Assembly: GCF_025917315.1 (NCBI RefSeq)
Contig: NZ_CP080627.1
Location: forward strand, 496,001-560,000
DNA length: 64,000 nt
Origin: Halomonas qaidamensis
GTDB lineage: Bacteria > Pseudomonadota > Gammaproteobacteria > Pseudomonadales > Halomonadaceae
Reading direction: 5' to 3'
Shown: in pieces, positions 30,877-39,343 of the stretch
Numbering within the stretch: position 1 is the stretch's first letter
Layout of the letters: every line of letters begins with the position of its first letter
Notes under the pieces: generated by a model
What the model was told of the DNA's origin: nothing
Seen by the model: the letters and a program-made list of their open reading frames with translations, nothing else
Databases searched by the model: none
Program-made: the position numbers and the translations under genes

Positions 30877-31713
30877 ATGTTTCATCACTCTGGAAAACTA
30901 CAGTATCCCGTTAAAGTCGATAAGCCTAACCCTGAGTTTGCTATGTTGCTACAACAAGCAATTGGCGGTATTGAAGGCGAAATACGGGTTGCCATGCAGT
31001 ATTTCTTTCAGGCAATGGGCGCGCGTGGAGATGATCGTATTCGTGACATGCTTATGTCCACGGCAACGGAAGAGCTCTCGCATATCGAAATGTTGGGGCA
31101 TGCGGTAGCGCTAAACTTAGAAGGGGCGCCCGTTTCTTATCAAGAGGCGACTGCCAAAGACCCCGTTATGAATGCCATCTTAGGCGGAGCTAATCCTCGT
31201 CATCTCTTGTCGTCCGGGCTTTCAGCGATGCCGGTAAATTCAAATGGCGTGCCTTTTGATATGAGCCATGTGTACGCCACCGGCAATATTGCTGCAGATA
31301 TGCTGGCTAATGTCACAGCAGAGGCAGGTGGCCGAGTATTAGCATCACGGTTGTATAACTGGACTGATGATCATGGCATGAAAGATTTTTTATCTTTCTT
31401 AATCGCTCGTGATACCTATCATCAGCAACAGTGGTTGGCTGTTATTGAAGAGTTGGGTGGTATTGAGAAACAGCTACCAATTCCTAATTCGACGCCAGAA
31501 GACAATGAGGCGATGCAGCACTCTTATTATTACTTAAATACTTTGCTGGATAAGGAAGCCCCACAAGGGCGCTGGTCGCAAGGTCCTTCATTGGATGGAC
31601 GCAGTGAATACAGCGTGCGTAACCAGCCTGCACCGGAAGGCCAAGAACCTAGCCTAGGCCAAGCAAAAGAGAAATCTGGCGCGCAAAAAGAGCAAATTGA
31701 TCCCGCTAAATAA
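30877..31713 (+). CDS. Manganese catalase
   Basis: A 278-residue ferritin-like di-manganese catalase that decomposes hydrogen peroxide without heme. Metal ligands are readable in the four-helix bundle: Glu35 (GGIEGEIRVAMQYFF), Glu66 and His69 (ATEELSHIEML), and later a Glu (VTAEAGGRVLASRLYNW) and His (ARDTYHQQQW). The protein carries the flexible C-terminal tail (about 225-278), rich in Gln, Glu and Lys, seen in this family. AAGGAG lies ten bases before the ATG. It heads an apparent two-gene unit with the ferritin-like gene 37 bases downstream. Its role is peroxide protection, probably in stationary or osmotic stress. Confidence 0.93.
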   Translation: MFHHSGKLQYPVKVDKPNPEFAMLLQQAIGGIEGEIRVAMQYFFQAMGARGDDRIRDMLMSTATEELSHIEMLGHAVALNLEGAPVSYQEATAKDPVMNAILGGANPRHLLSSGLSAMPVNSNGVPFDMSHVYATGNIAADMLANVTAEAGGRVLASRLYNWTDDHGMKDFLSFLIARDTYHQQQWLAVIEELGGIEKQLPIPNSTPEDNEAMQHSYYYLNTLLDKEAPQGRWSQGPSLDGRSEYSVRNQPAPEGQEPSLGQAKEKSGAQKEQIDPAK

Positions 31714-31750
31714 ACGTTACCATGCTGCTTGTTAATAAGGAGGCTGCACG

Positions 31751-32185
31751 ATGGAAACCAAGTATTTAGAAAATTGGTTACGCGATGCTCATGCTATGGA
31801 AAAGCAAGCAGAAGAAATGTTGAAATCACAGGCTAAACGCTTAGAGCATTACCCAGCGCTGCGGGCTAGGATTGATCAGCATCTGGAAGAAACCACTCAT
31901 CAAGCTGACAAGCTTGAGCGTTTAATGACCGAACTGGGTATTGATACGTCAGCACTTAAAGACATGGGGGGTAAGCTTTCTGCCTTTGGTCAAGCGCTGG
32001 GTGGAATGATGGCTGGTGATGAAGTGGTAAAAGGGGGTATCGCCAGTTATGCCTTTGAATGCTTCGAAATTGCCAGCTATAAAGCGCTGATCGCAGCTGC
32101 TGAACAAGCCTCTCAACCGGAGGTCGTCCGGGTATGTAAAGATATTCTCCAAGAAGAGCAGGCGATGGCAGATTGGCTTGCGTAG
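31751..32185 (+). CDS. DUF892 (YciE-like) ferritin-like protein, truncated by an amber codon
   Basis: A 144-residue helical protein. METKYLENWLRDAHAMEKQAEEML and the later EEQAMADWLA are the DUF892/YciE signature; such proteins are ferritin-like stress proteins often beside Mn catalase genes. The frame ends in TAG at 32183-32185, but immediately after it the same frame continues for 22 more sense codons (HLDETTRSFLARADDDNVQAKK) to TAA at 32252-32254. Family members usually end in this way, with a Gln where the amber codon is (CAG to TAG). The last helix is therefore lost unless the stop is suppressed. AAGGAGG precedes the ATG. Full length would be 167 residues. Confidence 0.85.
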   Translation: METKYLENWLRDAHAMEKQAEEMLKSQAKRLEHYPALRARIDQHLEETTHQADKLERLMTELGIDTSALKDMGGKLSAFGQALGGMMAGDEVVKGGIASYAFECFEIASYKALIAAAEQASQPEVVRVCKDILQEEQAMADWLA

Positions 32186-32264
32186 CATCTTGATGAAACC
32201 ACCCGCTCTTTTTTAGCCCGTGCCGATGATGACAATGTCCAAGCTAAGAAGTAAATCTGATTGA

Positions 32265-32293
32265 ACCGGCCCCCGTTGTTTAACGGGGCCGGT
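32265..32293 (+). terminator. Probable terminator after the Mn catalase unit
   Basis: ACCGGCCCC(C)GTT pairs with AACGGGGCCGGT around GTTT with one bulged C. It ends in GCTGTTT rather than a clean T tract. Confidence 0.55.
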
Positions 32294-32365
32294 GCTGTTT
32301 AAAGTGCCTTTATGTTTAAAGCGCCTTTACCTTGCTAAACTATCCCTTAGTTCTGAGCCTCTACC

Positions 32366-32393
32366 AACCCCGGTATTGTTTACTGGGGTTTTT
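32366..32393 (+). terminator. Hairpin with T tract in the AT-rich island
   Basis: AACCCCGGTA pairs with TACTGGGGTT (one G-T pair) around TTGTT, followed by three more T. It could end a small RNA transcribed from about 32300, because no gene lies directly upstream. Confidence 0.55.
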
Positions 32394-32703
32394 AAACGTA
32401 TGAGAAATTACCCACTCTTTAAGGAACGTGTAACGAGGTTATGAATTAAAGGAAAGTGCCTTATAGATGTTCTCGCTGTATTTTAGAAGATCAATTTTTA
32501 GAAAAAACGCGAAAAGAGTTTTCATAATCATCAAGCTGTGCATGAACGTAAAAGTGTGTTTCATTACACGTGAAGGCAGTATGAGTATAAATTTCCGTAT
32601 CTCAGTCATCACGCTTGAAATGGCTTTCCGTAAGGGTTTCAGCACGTGCCGATGTGAAGTCATCCGTCACTTACTATAGTACTCTCATGCACTGCGGTGA
32701 ATG

Positions 32704-32940
32704 TCAGTCCCGTTTCATTAATTCGAAAACGCCCTTGGTCGTTGCTTTGTCCGTTGGCGCATACAGGTAAGCAGTTGTCCACTCTTCGCGTTGATCACCA
32801 GGTAAGTCAGGTGTTGCTGCATAGGAGCACTATTTACCTGCCGACATACCCACACTAATGGGCGACTGTAAACCCATCGTTGGGGAGGCGAGAGTCAGGT
32901 AGTGGTTTAAAAATGCAACTTTTTGCTTTTCTTTTAGTAT
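32704..32940 (-). pseudogene. Possible decayed coding remnant (unknown)
   Basis: Read on the minus strand, the frame ending in TGA at 32704-32706 gives a plausible protein for about 80 codons, including KVAFLNHYLTLASPTMGLQS and, after one internal TAG, CSYAATPDLPGDQREEW and YLYAPTDKATTKG. The composition is higher in GC than the DNA upstream, and codon choice looks normal. No start codon or ribosome site is evident. I do not recognise the family. It may be the relic of a gene eliminated from the island, or chance. Confidence 0.28.
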
Positions 32941-33393
32941 GATATAAAAATATTTAATTTCTTTGTTTGATATTCTATGCTATATAAAATTAGTTAAATT
33001 AATTTGTAGACATTGTTGATGCTTTCACCGGTATCCTTAAGTTTTTAAGGTGTTTTAATTATTTTAAATTTATTGAACTTGCATACGAATATTTTGTTTT
33101 TTTAATTTTAATGGCTTATCAAGCTATTTTGATATTTATGAGATTTCGTATACTAAAGTATGGTGTTTGGTTTTAACAAAAGTTAAATTATATGTTTATA
33201 ATTTATTTTGATAGCTTAAGTTAAGAGTTATTCTTGTTTAATATTTTATAGTTGACTATATTTTTTAAGCGCTGACGACGTGTTTTTTATACGGATTGTT
33301 GTGCAGTCTCGTTGGTTTGAATAGCTATTGTCTAACTAATTGTTTAGCTAAATTTATCTAACTAATTTTATCTAACTACAATGGAGTGTAGAG

Positions 33394-34191
33394 ATGAACA
33401 AATTGGCTGTAAGTGATTGCTCCCCTTTAACGAGTAATGGTGACATTGGCGGAGTGATTAACGGACACCGTAACAGCATAAATGTGGCAGATATTTTAAA
33501 TTTGTACGGGAAAGTTGGTAGTTCTTCATTTGAAGAGTTATCACAGCTGAAGCAGAAAACTGTCGAGCTAAAGAAAAATCAACAGTTTTTCTCGGTATGC
33601 GAGGGGCGTGCTGATATTTTTGTTTTAAGAGAGGGGTGGGCTAGTCTTTCCCATGCAGCAGGTGCTAGAGGGCAAGATATTTGTAATGTTTTTATGCCTG
33701 GCGATGTTATTGGTCTGCGCGAAAGTTTTTTTGAAAATCATGATGTTGTTATTCATTCGGTGACTGATTGTGAGTTTCTAAAAGTTTCTGCTGAAGGGTT
33801 ACATAAATTATTTAAAAATAATGATGAAATTAGGAATGCAATTATATCCTATGTCATGATTAATGATAATATTACGTTGGAGCGTTTAAGGAGCTGTACT
33901 CATCATCGTTCTGAAGGGCGCGTTGCGCACTTTTTGCTTGAAATATATTTTAGGTTTGATTTTAAAGGGCTTTTGGAAGGTGATGTTTTTGATTTTTCCA
34001 TAACGCAAGAGGTGGTGGGTGAGCTGCTTGGTATCACAAGTGTTCATGTTAGCCGTTGTATGACAGCGCTTGAGCAAAAGAAGTATATTCGAAAAACGCG
34101 TAATAGTATTAAGCTTTTAGAGCCAGAAGAGATGGCTAGAAACACGGGATTTGATAGAGATTTTATTTATGGGTGTGTGTGTTTGAATTAA
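33394..34191 (+). CDS. Crp/Fnr-family transcription regulator
   Basis: A 265-residue regulator. The N-terminal part (about 60-170) is a cyclic-nucleotide-binding-type beta roll (FFSVCEGRADIFVLREGWASL, CNVFMPGDVIGLRESFF). The C-terminal winged helix has VVGELLGITSVHVSRCMTALEQKKYIRK, the typical Crp helix-turn-helix. No cluster of N-terminal Cys residues is present, so it is not an Fnr oxygen sensor by itself; the effector is unknown. The coding sequence is AT-rich, with codons unlike those of neighbouring genes, and the ORF lies in the AT-rich island, both suggesting acquisition. GGAG precedes the ATG. It lies upstream of ectD in the same direction with a 209-base gap. Regulation of ectD is possible but not shown. 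Confidence 0.85.
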   Translation: MNKLAVSDCSPLTSNGDIGGVINGHRNSINVADILNLYGKVGSSSFEELSQLKQKTVELKKNQQFFSVCEGRADIFVLREGWASLSHAAGARGQDICNVFMPGDVIGLRESFFENHDVVIHSVTDCEFLKVSAEGLHKLFKNNDEIRNAIISYVMINDNITLERLRSCTHHRSEGRVAHFLLEIYFRFDFKGLLEGDVFDFSITQEVVGELLGITSVHVSRCMTALEQKKYIRKTRNSIKLLEPEEMARNTGFDRDFIYGCVCLN

Positions 34192-34224
34192 CTATAATCA
34201 AAGTCTGTTGATTTTTTGTTGTAG

Positions 34225-34274
34225 GTGTTATGTGGTTTTTAAGGGTGGTGGTTGGATTTCATAACACACGTTAT
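34225..34274. promoter_or_regulatory. Inverted repeats upstream of ectD
   Basis: GTGTTATG (34225-34232) faces CATAACAC (34260-34267) over 27 bases, and ATAAC-ACAC-GTTAT (34261-34274) is a tight dyad overlapping the second arm. Position between the Crp/Fnr gene and ectD suggests an operator. It does not match the TTGAT-N4-ATCAA Fnr or TGTGA-N6-TCACA Crp consensus. Confidence 0.35.
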
Positions 34275-34400
34275 AAATCGACTTGTATAGGTTGCAAGAA
34301 GTAAACTTTTAGCTATCCTACTGTTTGCGTTATATGAAGATGAAGACATAGAATTTGTTTTCCAATGATCTGAAATTTAATCATACAAGGAGTGGATTAG

Positions 34401-35384
34401 ATGACAGTCAGCAATTACCCCCTCACTACCATTACTGCCCATAAGCAGTACAGTGAAATGACGGATATGCCCTCAGCACAACGTTCAACAGTGCGAGATG
34501 CTTACCCAACTCGCTTAGCCTCAGCTCCAGCTTCACTAACCCAGCCGCGCCGTGATGCTGTGGTGAAAGGGCGTGAGCTGTCAGGGCCGTTGTCTCAAGA
34601 ACAGCTTGATGAATTTGAGCGCAAAGGTTTTTTGTTTATTCCCAACCTTATTTCGGGTGAAGAGCTTGAAGCGCTTCGTAAAGAAATGAAGTCACTGATG
34701 AACAACGATGCTTATCGTGAAAAGGAATTCAGTGTTACTGAGCCAGAAAGCCACGAAATTCGTTCGCTGTTTGCCGTGCATAAGCTTTCTGAACGATTAG
34801 GCCAGCTGGCGAGTGATGAGCGTTTAGCAGGTGCTGCCCGGCAAATTATTGGTGATGATCCTTACGTGCATCAGTCACGGATTAATTATAAGCCAGGCTT
34901 TGCGGGTAAAGGGTTCAATTGGCACTCTGACTTTGAGACGTGGCACGCAGAAGACGGTATGCCGAACATGCACGCCGTTAGCGCCTCGTTGATCTTAACT
35001 GACAATCATGAGTTTAACGGCCCACTGATGCTGATTCCCGGTTCTCATCTGGAATTTGTGCCCTGCTTGGGGGAAACGCCGGAAGATAACCATAAAAGCT
35101 CGCTTAAAGCACAAGAGGTTGGCGTTCCTAGTCCTGAAGCGTTAACTCAGTTGGTGTCAAAATACGGCATTGAAGCGCCAAAAGGTAAAGCAGGAGGCTT
35201 GTTGCTGTTTGACTGCAATACACTGCATGCGTCTAACGCTAATTTGTCGCCTGACCCGCGTAGCAATGTGTTCTTTGTGTTTAATCGTCCTGATAATCGC
35301 TGTGTTGCTCCGTTTGCTGCACCGAAGCAGCGCCCTAGCTTTCTGGCGCATGGGCCTGACGATCGTTGGGCGCCCGACGCATAA
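34401..35384 (+). CDS. ectD: Ectoine hydroxylase
   Basis: A 327-residue non-heme Fe(II)/2-oxoglutarate dioxygenase that converts the compatible solute ectoine to 5-hydroxyectoine. The iron triad is readable: His175 and Asp177 in GFNWHSDFETWH and His276 in NTLHASNAN. The EctD signature around FNWHSDFETWHAEDGMPNM is intact, as is Arg in DPRSNVFFVFNRP for 2-oxoglutarate. AAGGAG is ten bases before the ATG. The N-terminal 60 residues are less conserved. ectABC are not in the window, so ectD is an orphan here, which is common in Halomonadaceae. The gene marks the organism as an osmoadapted halophile. Confidence 0.96.
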   Translation: MTVSNYPLTTITAHKQYSEMTDMPSAQRSTVRDAYPTRLASAPASLTQPRRDAVVKGRELSGPLSQEQLDEFERKGFLFIPNLISGEELEALRKEMKSLMNNDAYREKEFSVTEPESHEIRSLFAVHKLSERLGQLASDERLAGAARQIIGDDPYVHQSRINYKPGFAGKGFNWHSDFETWHAEDGMPNMHAVSASLILTDNHEFNGPLMLIPGSHLEFVPCLGETPEDNHKSSLKAQEVGVPSPEALTQLVSKYGIEAPKGKAGGLLLFDCNTLHASNANLSPDPRSNVFFVFNRPDNRCVAPFAAPKQRPSFLAHGPDDRWAPDA

Positions 35385-35513
35385 TCTAACGTATCACTAG
35401 TGGTATGTATGAAAAGCTGTGGAAGAGATTGTGGAACATACGCATAGCTAGGGTAGACTGTTGCGCCTGTCGTTGCGAATGCGGCACGCATAATGAGAAG
35501 GAGAAGACCCGCC

Positions 35514-36179
35514 ATGCGTTTTGTTCCACAGTTTACCGATGGCCAGGAGTTTCCCCACGCGTTGGGCAAAGTCGTCTGCGTCGGCCGCAATTATGCCGAC
35601 CATGCCAAGGAATTGGATAACCCGGTTCCCAGTGAACCTCTGTTATTTATGAAACCCGCCACGAGCGTGGTGGATTTGAGCAAACCCCTTAATCCGCCGT
35701 TTTCCAGGGGGGATGTGCATTATGAAGTCGAACTCGCGCTGTTAGTCGGAGAGACCCTAACCCACGCTACCCAAGATGAAGCTGAGCGTGCTATTGCAGG
35801 CATCGGTTTGGCGATGGATTTAACACTTCGTGATGTACAAACCAAGCTAAAAGAGAAAGGCCACCCCTGGGAAATTGCAAAGGCGTTTGATGGTGCTTGC
35901 CCGCTATCATCATTTTTGCCGCTAACCCGTATACCCAATTGGAATGCGTTAGCCTTCACCCTTGAAATTGATGGTGAAGAGCGTCAACACGGGGAGGGGG
36001 CTGATATGATCTTTGCGATACCAACGCTGGTAGCAGAGATGAGTCGCCACTTCACACTAGAACCTGGCGACGTTATTTTGACAGGTACGCCTGCGGGTGT
36101 TGGTGAATTGCCGCGTGGTGCCTCGCTGCGCTTAACGCTGACCGGCGGGTTAGACATTACCACTAGCGTTGTAGAATAG
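35514..36179 (+). CDS. Fumarylacetoacetate hydrolase family protein
   Basis: A 221-residue member of the FAH superfamily, small (YcgM-like) branch. The Mg2+ site and substrate loop are in KVVCVGRNYADHAKEL, the E-x-E ligands in HYEVELALLV, and the catalytic region in DLTLRDVQTKLKEKGHPWEIAKAFDGACP and GDVILTGTPAGVGEL. Such enzymes act on oxo-acids (acylpyruvate hydrolase or oxaloacetate decarboxylase); the exact substrate is not clear. I start at ATG 35514 with AAGGAG ten bases upstream; an in-frame ATG at 35493 overlaps that ribosome site. It is 129 bases after ectD and ends in a terminator. Confidence 0.88.
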   Translation: MRFVPQFTDGQEFPHALGKVVCVGRNYADHAKELDNPVPSEPLLFMKPATSVVDLSKPLNPPFSRGDVHYEVELALLVGETLTHATQDEAERAIAGIGLAMDLTLRDVQTKLKEKGHPWEIAKAFDGACPLSSFLPLTRIPNWNALAFTLEIDGEERQHGEGADMIFAIPTLVAEMSRHFTLEPGDVILTGTPAGVGELPRGASLRLTLTGGLDITTSVVE

Positions 36180-36230
36180 GTGATGGCGCTAAGTAGTTAA
36201 GTGTCAGTAGTTAAACGCAAGCAATTAAGC

Positions 36231-36261
36231 AAAAGGCCACTGACATTGTCGGTGGCCTTTT
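36231..36261. terminator. Terminator between the FAH gene and speA
   Basis: AAAAGGCCACTGAC pairs with GTCGGTGGCCTTTT (one G-U) around ATT. It has A at one side and T at the other, so it can serve both convergent genes. Confidence 0.85.
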
Positions 36262-36293
36262 CGTTGCCGTGGTTAACGTTCGGTGCCTTAGTG

Positions 36294-38213
36294 CTACTCT
36301 AAGTAGGTGTAGCCCTCTAGGCCTTCGCTCAGGCTAGCGGCAAATGTTGCCTGCTCTTGGGTAGAAAAACCGCTAGTGATCAGTTGCTCGGTGAGTTTTT
36401 GCTTTAGCACTCGTGCATCAAAATTCACGTAGGCTAAAACATCGGCTACGGTATCGCCTGCCTGTAAGTTAGAAAGTACCCACTCGCCATTCTTTCCTAG
36501 TGCAGCATCGACTGAATCGGTATCGCCGAATAGGTTATGCAAGTCACCGAGAATTTCCTGATAAGCACCGACCAAAAAGAAGCCTAACCAACGTTCGTCG
36601 TCGCTTGCCCATTCAGGCAGAGGGAGCGTGCTTTCCACGCCCTGGCCATCCACGTAGCTATCGATACGGCCATCGGAGTCGCAGGTGATGTCCTGAATCA
36701 CTGCGCGGCGGGTAGGGGGCTGGTCTAGGCCGCTTAGTGGCAGAACAGGAAAAATCTGCTCGATTCCCCAAACGTCTGGCACCGACTGGAAGAGTGAGAA
36801 GTTGACGAACAGCTTATCGGCCAACTTTTCAGCGAGCTCATCCATAATTTCCCGGTGGGCGCGGTTACGGGTGTCGAGCTGTCCGCGTAAGCGTGCACAG
36901 GCAGCCATATAGAGCCGCTCGCCTTCGGCGCGGGCATTGATATTACTTAATCCCAGTACGAAGCGGTCTTGCAACTCACTTACCGCTTGCAGAAGATCGT
37001 GCCAAGCTTCCACTAGAACGCGAGGCTCTTGGCTCTCGGCTAACTGCTCAAAAACTCGCCAGAGTGCTTCTACCTGGGGGTCTTCCTGGGAGGAGCGCTC
37101 TGGCGGCGAAGCATTTACGCGCTCTTCACCAATCACGTTAGTGATCAACACCGCATGGTGAGCTGTTAGGGCGCGGCCTGATTCGCTAATCAGGTGAGGC
37201 TGGGGAAGATCAGCTTCCTGACACAGCTGTGCAAAGGCACTAACTACGTTACGCGCATACTCCTGCATAGAGTAGTTGGCCGAGCAGTAGCTGCGTGAAC
37301 GAGTGCCTTCATAGTCGATTCCTAAACCACCGCCAACATCGACGGTATCAATCGGCGCACCCAGGCTCATCAGGTTTTGGTAGAAACGGGCGCATTCCCG
37401 AAGGCCGCGCTGAATGTCGCGAATATTGGCAATTTGCGAGCCAAGGTGGAAGTGCACCAGCTGTAGACTTTCTAGCGCTTTTTGATCGCGCAAGGTCGCG
37501 ACTACATCAAGGATTTGGCTGGCTGTCAGACCAAACTTTGATTTCTCGCCACCCGTGTTTTGCCATTTACCCTTACCCACTGAAGCTAGCCGTGCCCGCA
37601 AGCCAATGCGCGGTGTGACATCCAGCTCACGAGCCTCTTCTAAAATAAGCTCCAGCTCTGAAAGCTTCTCTACCACCAGGTAAACGCGGTGCCCTAGCTT
37701 TTCACCCAGCAGCGCTAGGCGCACGTATTCACGGTCTTTATACCCATTACAGACGATGAGCGAGGAGCCGCCATCAGACAGCGCCAATACTGCCAATAGT
37801 TCTGGCTTACTACCGGCTTCCAATCCTACACGGCCATTGCCACGTTCGGAGGTAGCGAGTATTTCTTCCACCACGCGGCGCTGCTGATTGACCTTAATTG
37901 GATAAACCGCCGTATAGCCGCCCTGGTAGTCGATATCCTGCATCGCGATATCAAATGCACCGCACAGTTGCTCTACTCGGTCGTGCAGAATATCGCTAAA
38001 TCTGACTAACACTGGCAACCGCAGCCCTGCAGCTTGCAGCTGGCGCACAAGCCCACTAAGCGGTAGGGCTGGCCCTTCAGCGTCACTGCCTAGCGGACGA
38101 ACCAACGCGTGTCCGTGGTCATCCACGTCAAAGTAGCCGCTACCCCATTGGTCGATATTCCATGTGCGTCGGGCGCGCAAGGCCGGGGTGCTGGTGGTCA
38201 CCGATTCAATCAT
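36294..38213 (-). CDS. speA: Biosynthetic arginine decarboxylase
   Basis: A 639-residue PLP enzyme that makes agmatine from arginine, the entry to putrescine and spermidine. It is the SpeA type: PLP Lys107 in TAVYPIKVNQQRRVVEE, the phosphate loop GLEAGSKPELLAVLAL, HFHLGSQI, the GGGLGIDYEGT motif, and the C-terminal region ending with a beta-rich segment. I start at ATG 38213, whose first A is the last base of the thrB stop codon. A TTG three bases upstream would give the same protein plus one residue. It is coupled to thrB. Confidence 0.95.
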   Translation of the reverse strand: MIESVTTSTPALRARRTWNIDQWGSGYFDVDDHGHALVRPLGSDAEGPALPLSGLVRQLQAAGLRLPVLVRFSDILHDRVEQLCGAFDIAMQDIDYQGGYTAVYPIKVNQQRRVVEEILATSERGNGRVGLEAGSKPELLAVLALSDGGSSLIVCNGYKDREYVRLALLGEKLGHRVYLVVEKLSELELILEEARELDVTPRIGLRARLASVGKGKWQNTGGEKSKFGLTASQILDVVATLRDQKALESLQLVHFHLGSQIANIRDIQRGLRECARFYQNLMSLGAPIDTVDVGGGLGIDYEGTRSRSYCSANYSMQEYARNVVSAFAQLCQEADLPQPHLISESGRALTAHHAVLITNVIGEERVNASPPERSSQEDPQVEALWRVFEQLAESQEPRVLVEAWHDLLQAVSELQDRFVLGLSNINARAEGERLYMAACARLRGQLDTRNRAHREIMDELAEKLADKLFVNFSLFQSVPDVWGIEQIFPVLPLSGLDQPPTRRAVIQDITCDSDGRIDSYVDGQGVESTLPLPEWASDDERWLGFFLVGAYQEILGDLHNLFGDTDSVDAALGKNGEWVLSNLQAGDTVADVLAYVNFDARVLKQKLTEQLITSGFSTQEQATFAASLSEGLEGYTYLE

Positions 38214-39169
38214 CAAGGAACCTCTGGGAGCGGAAGTGCGCCAAATGCGATGCGCGCTTTTAAAATGGTCCGGAAACGCTCAGGGTCATGAGGCGTTAGG
38301 TCATGGGCAGGTGGATCAACATAAACGACCAGCAGGCGCGATAGCCAATACCGCAGCGCGGTCATGCGCAGCATGATCGGCCATAGCGCACGTTCATCTG
38401 CTGTGAGAGGGCGACGCGCCTGGTAAGCGCTAAGAATGGCCTCATAACGATCAGCGTTTAAGGTGCCATCCTCATTAGTTGCCCAATCGTTAATGACAAT
38501 AGCCAGATCAAACAGCAAATCACCTGTGCAACCATTGTAAAAATCGATAATGCCGCCTAGCTGGTCGCCTTCAAACAGCGTGTTATCACGGAACAAATCG
38601 CCGTGAAGCGCTCCTTGAGGTAGCTCGCCGTGCTGGCTAAACGCACTTTCGAAGTCATCAACCTCATCTTTCATCAGCGTCTGATCATCAGGGCTAATAT
38701 ACGTTAGCACCTTGTGATGCACTGCTCGCAGCCAGTGAAGATCGCGCGGATTGGGTCGATGGCCAGGAAAACGTTGGGAGACAACATGCAAGTGCCCCAG
38801 CGTATTGCCCAGCGCTTGGCATTGGGCAAGGTTAGGCGCACTAGGGTGCTTGCCAGGCAAGCGCGGAAATAGCAGCGCAGGTTTGCCCGCCAGACTGTGT
38901 AGCGCGATACCTTCACGGTCATGAATGGTACCGGGCACCGGTAAACGGTGTTCGTCCAAATAATCCAACAAATCGACGAAAAACGGCAACTCCTCATGCT
39001 CGCCCTGCTCAAACAGGGTTAGCACCAGCTCACGACGATCGGTGGTTACAAAAAACGTTGAGTTTTCTGTACCGCCAGCTACGCCTTGTAGCGAAACGAA
39101 GCTGCCTACATCAAATTTTTCTAAAAACGCGGCGACCTGAACGTCGCTCAGCGGAGTAAATACAGCCAT
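38213..39169 (-). CDS. thrB: Homoserine kinase (ThrB, pseudomonad type)
   Basis: A 318-residue choline-kinase-like (APH fold) homoserine kinase that makes O-phosphohomoserine for threonine synthesis. It matches the Pseudomonas ThrB family (MSVFTPL..., ENSNFFV, LTL, LPVP...) and keeps the catalytic segment LHGDLFRDNTLFEGD and the metal motif IIDFYNGCTGDLLFDLAI. E. coli ThrB is an unrelated GHMP kinase. Placement divergent from polA is also seen in Pseudomonas. The stop codon overlaps the speA start by one base, which links threonine and polyamine genes in one transcript, probably coincidental. Confidence 0.9.
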   Translation of the reverse strand: MAVFTPLSDVQVAAFLEKFDVGSFVSLQGVAGGTENSTFFVTTDRRELVLTLFEQGEHEELPFFVDLLDYLDEHRLPVPGTIHDREGIALHSLAGKPALLFPRLPGKHPSAPNLAQCQALGNTLGHLHVVSQRFPGHRPNPRDLHWLRAVHHKVLTYISPDDQTLMKDEVDDFESAFSQHGELPQGALHGDLFRDNTLFEGDQLGGIIDFYNGCTGDLLFDLAIVINDWATNEDGTLNADRYEAILSAYQARRPLTADERALWPIMLRMTALRYWLSRLLVVYVDPPAHDLTPHDPERFRTILKARIAFGALPLPEVP

Positions 39170-39343
39170 GAGAATCTCGCCCAGGTTGCTAAGCCCTTTA
39201 TTGTAGCGGCTTGCAGGGTCAGTTGGCAGCGTTGTGTGAGGTTGAAATGCGTTATTCGTAGCGGTTGTTTCTGCAGCCAGTGACGTGAACGCGTATCATA
39301 GCCAATAGACTTTCTTACTGTGTTGCTAACAATGGAATTGGTT

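Larger units (their letters stand above)
32294..33393. other. AT-rich intergenic island of about 1.1 kb without a clear gene
   Basis: The composition shifts sharply from about 32930 to 33390, with long A/T runs unlike the flanking genes, and the neighbouring Crp/Fnr gene is also AT-rich. Contents: a hairpin with T tract at 32366-32393; two small opposing open frames (32439-32679) that look non-coding; a possible decayed reading frame on the minus strand (32704-32940); and a cluster of TCTAACTA repeats just before the regulator gene. Foreign origin or decay is inferred from composition. Confidence 0.6.

Noticed and set aside
32439..32679. Two opposing small frames (about 70 codons each) in the AT-rich island
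   Set aside because: They overlap antisense, have no ribosome sites or recognisable domains, and low complexity.
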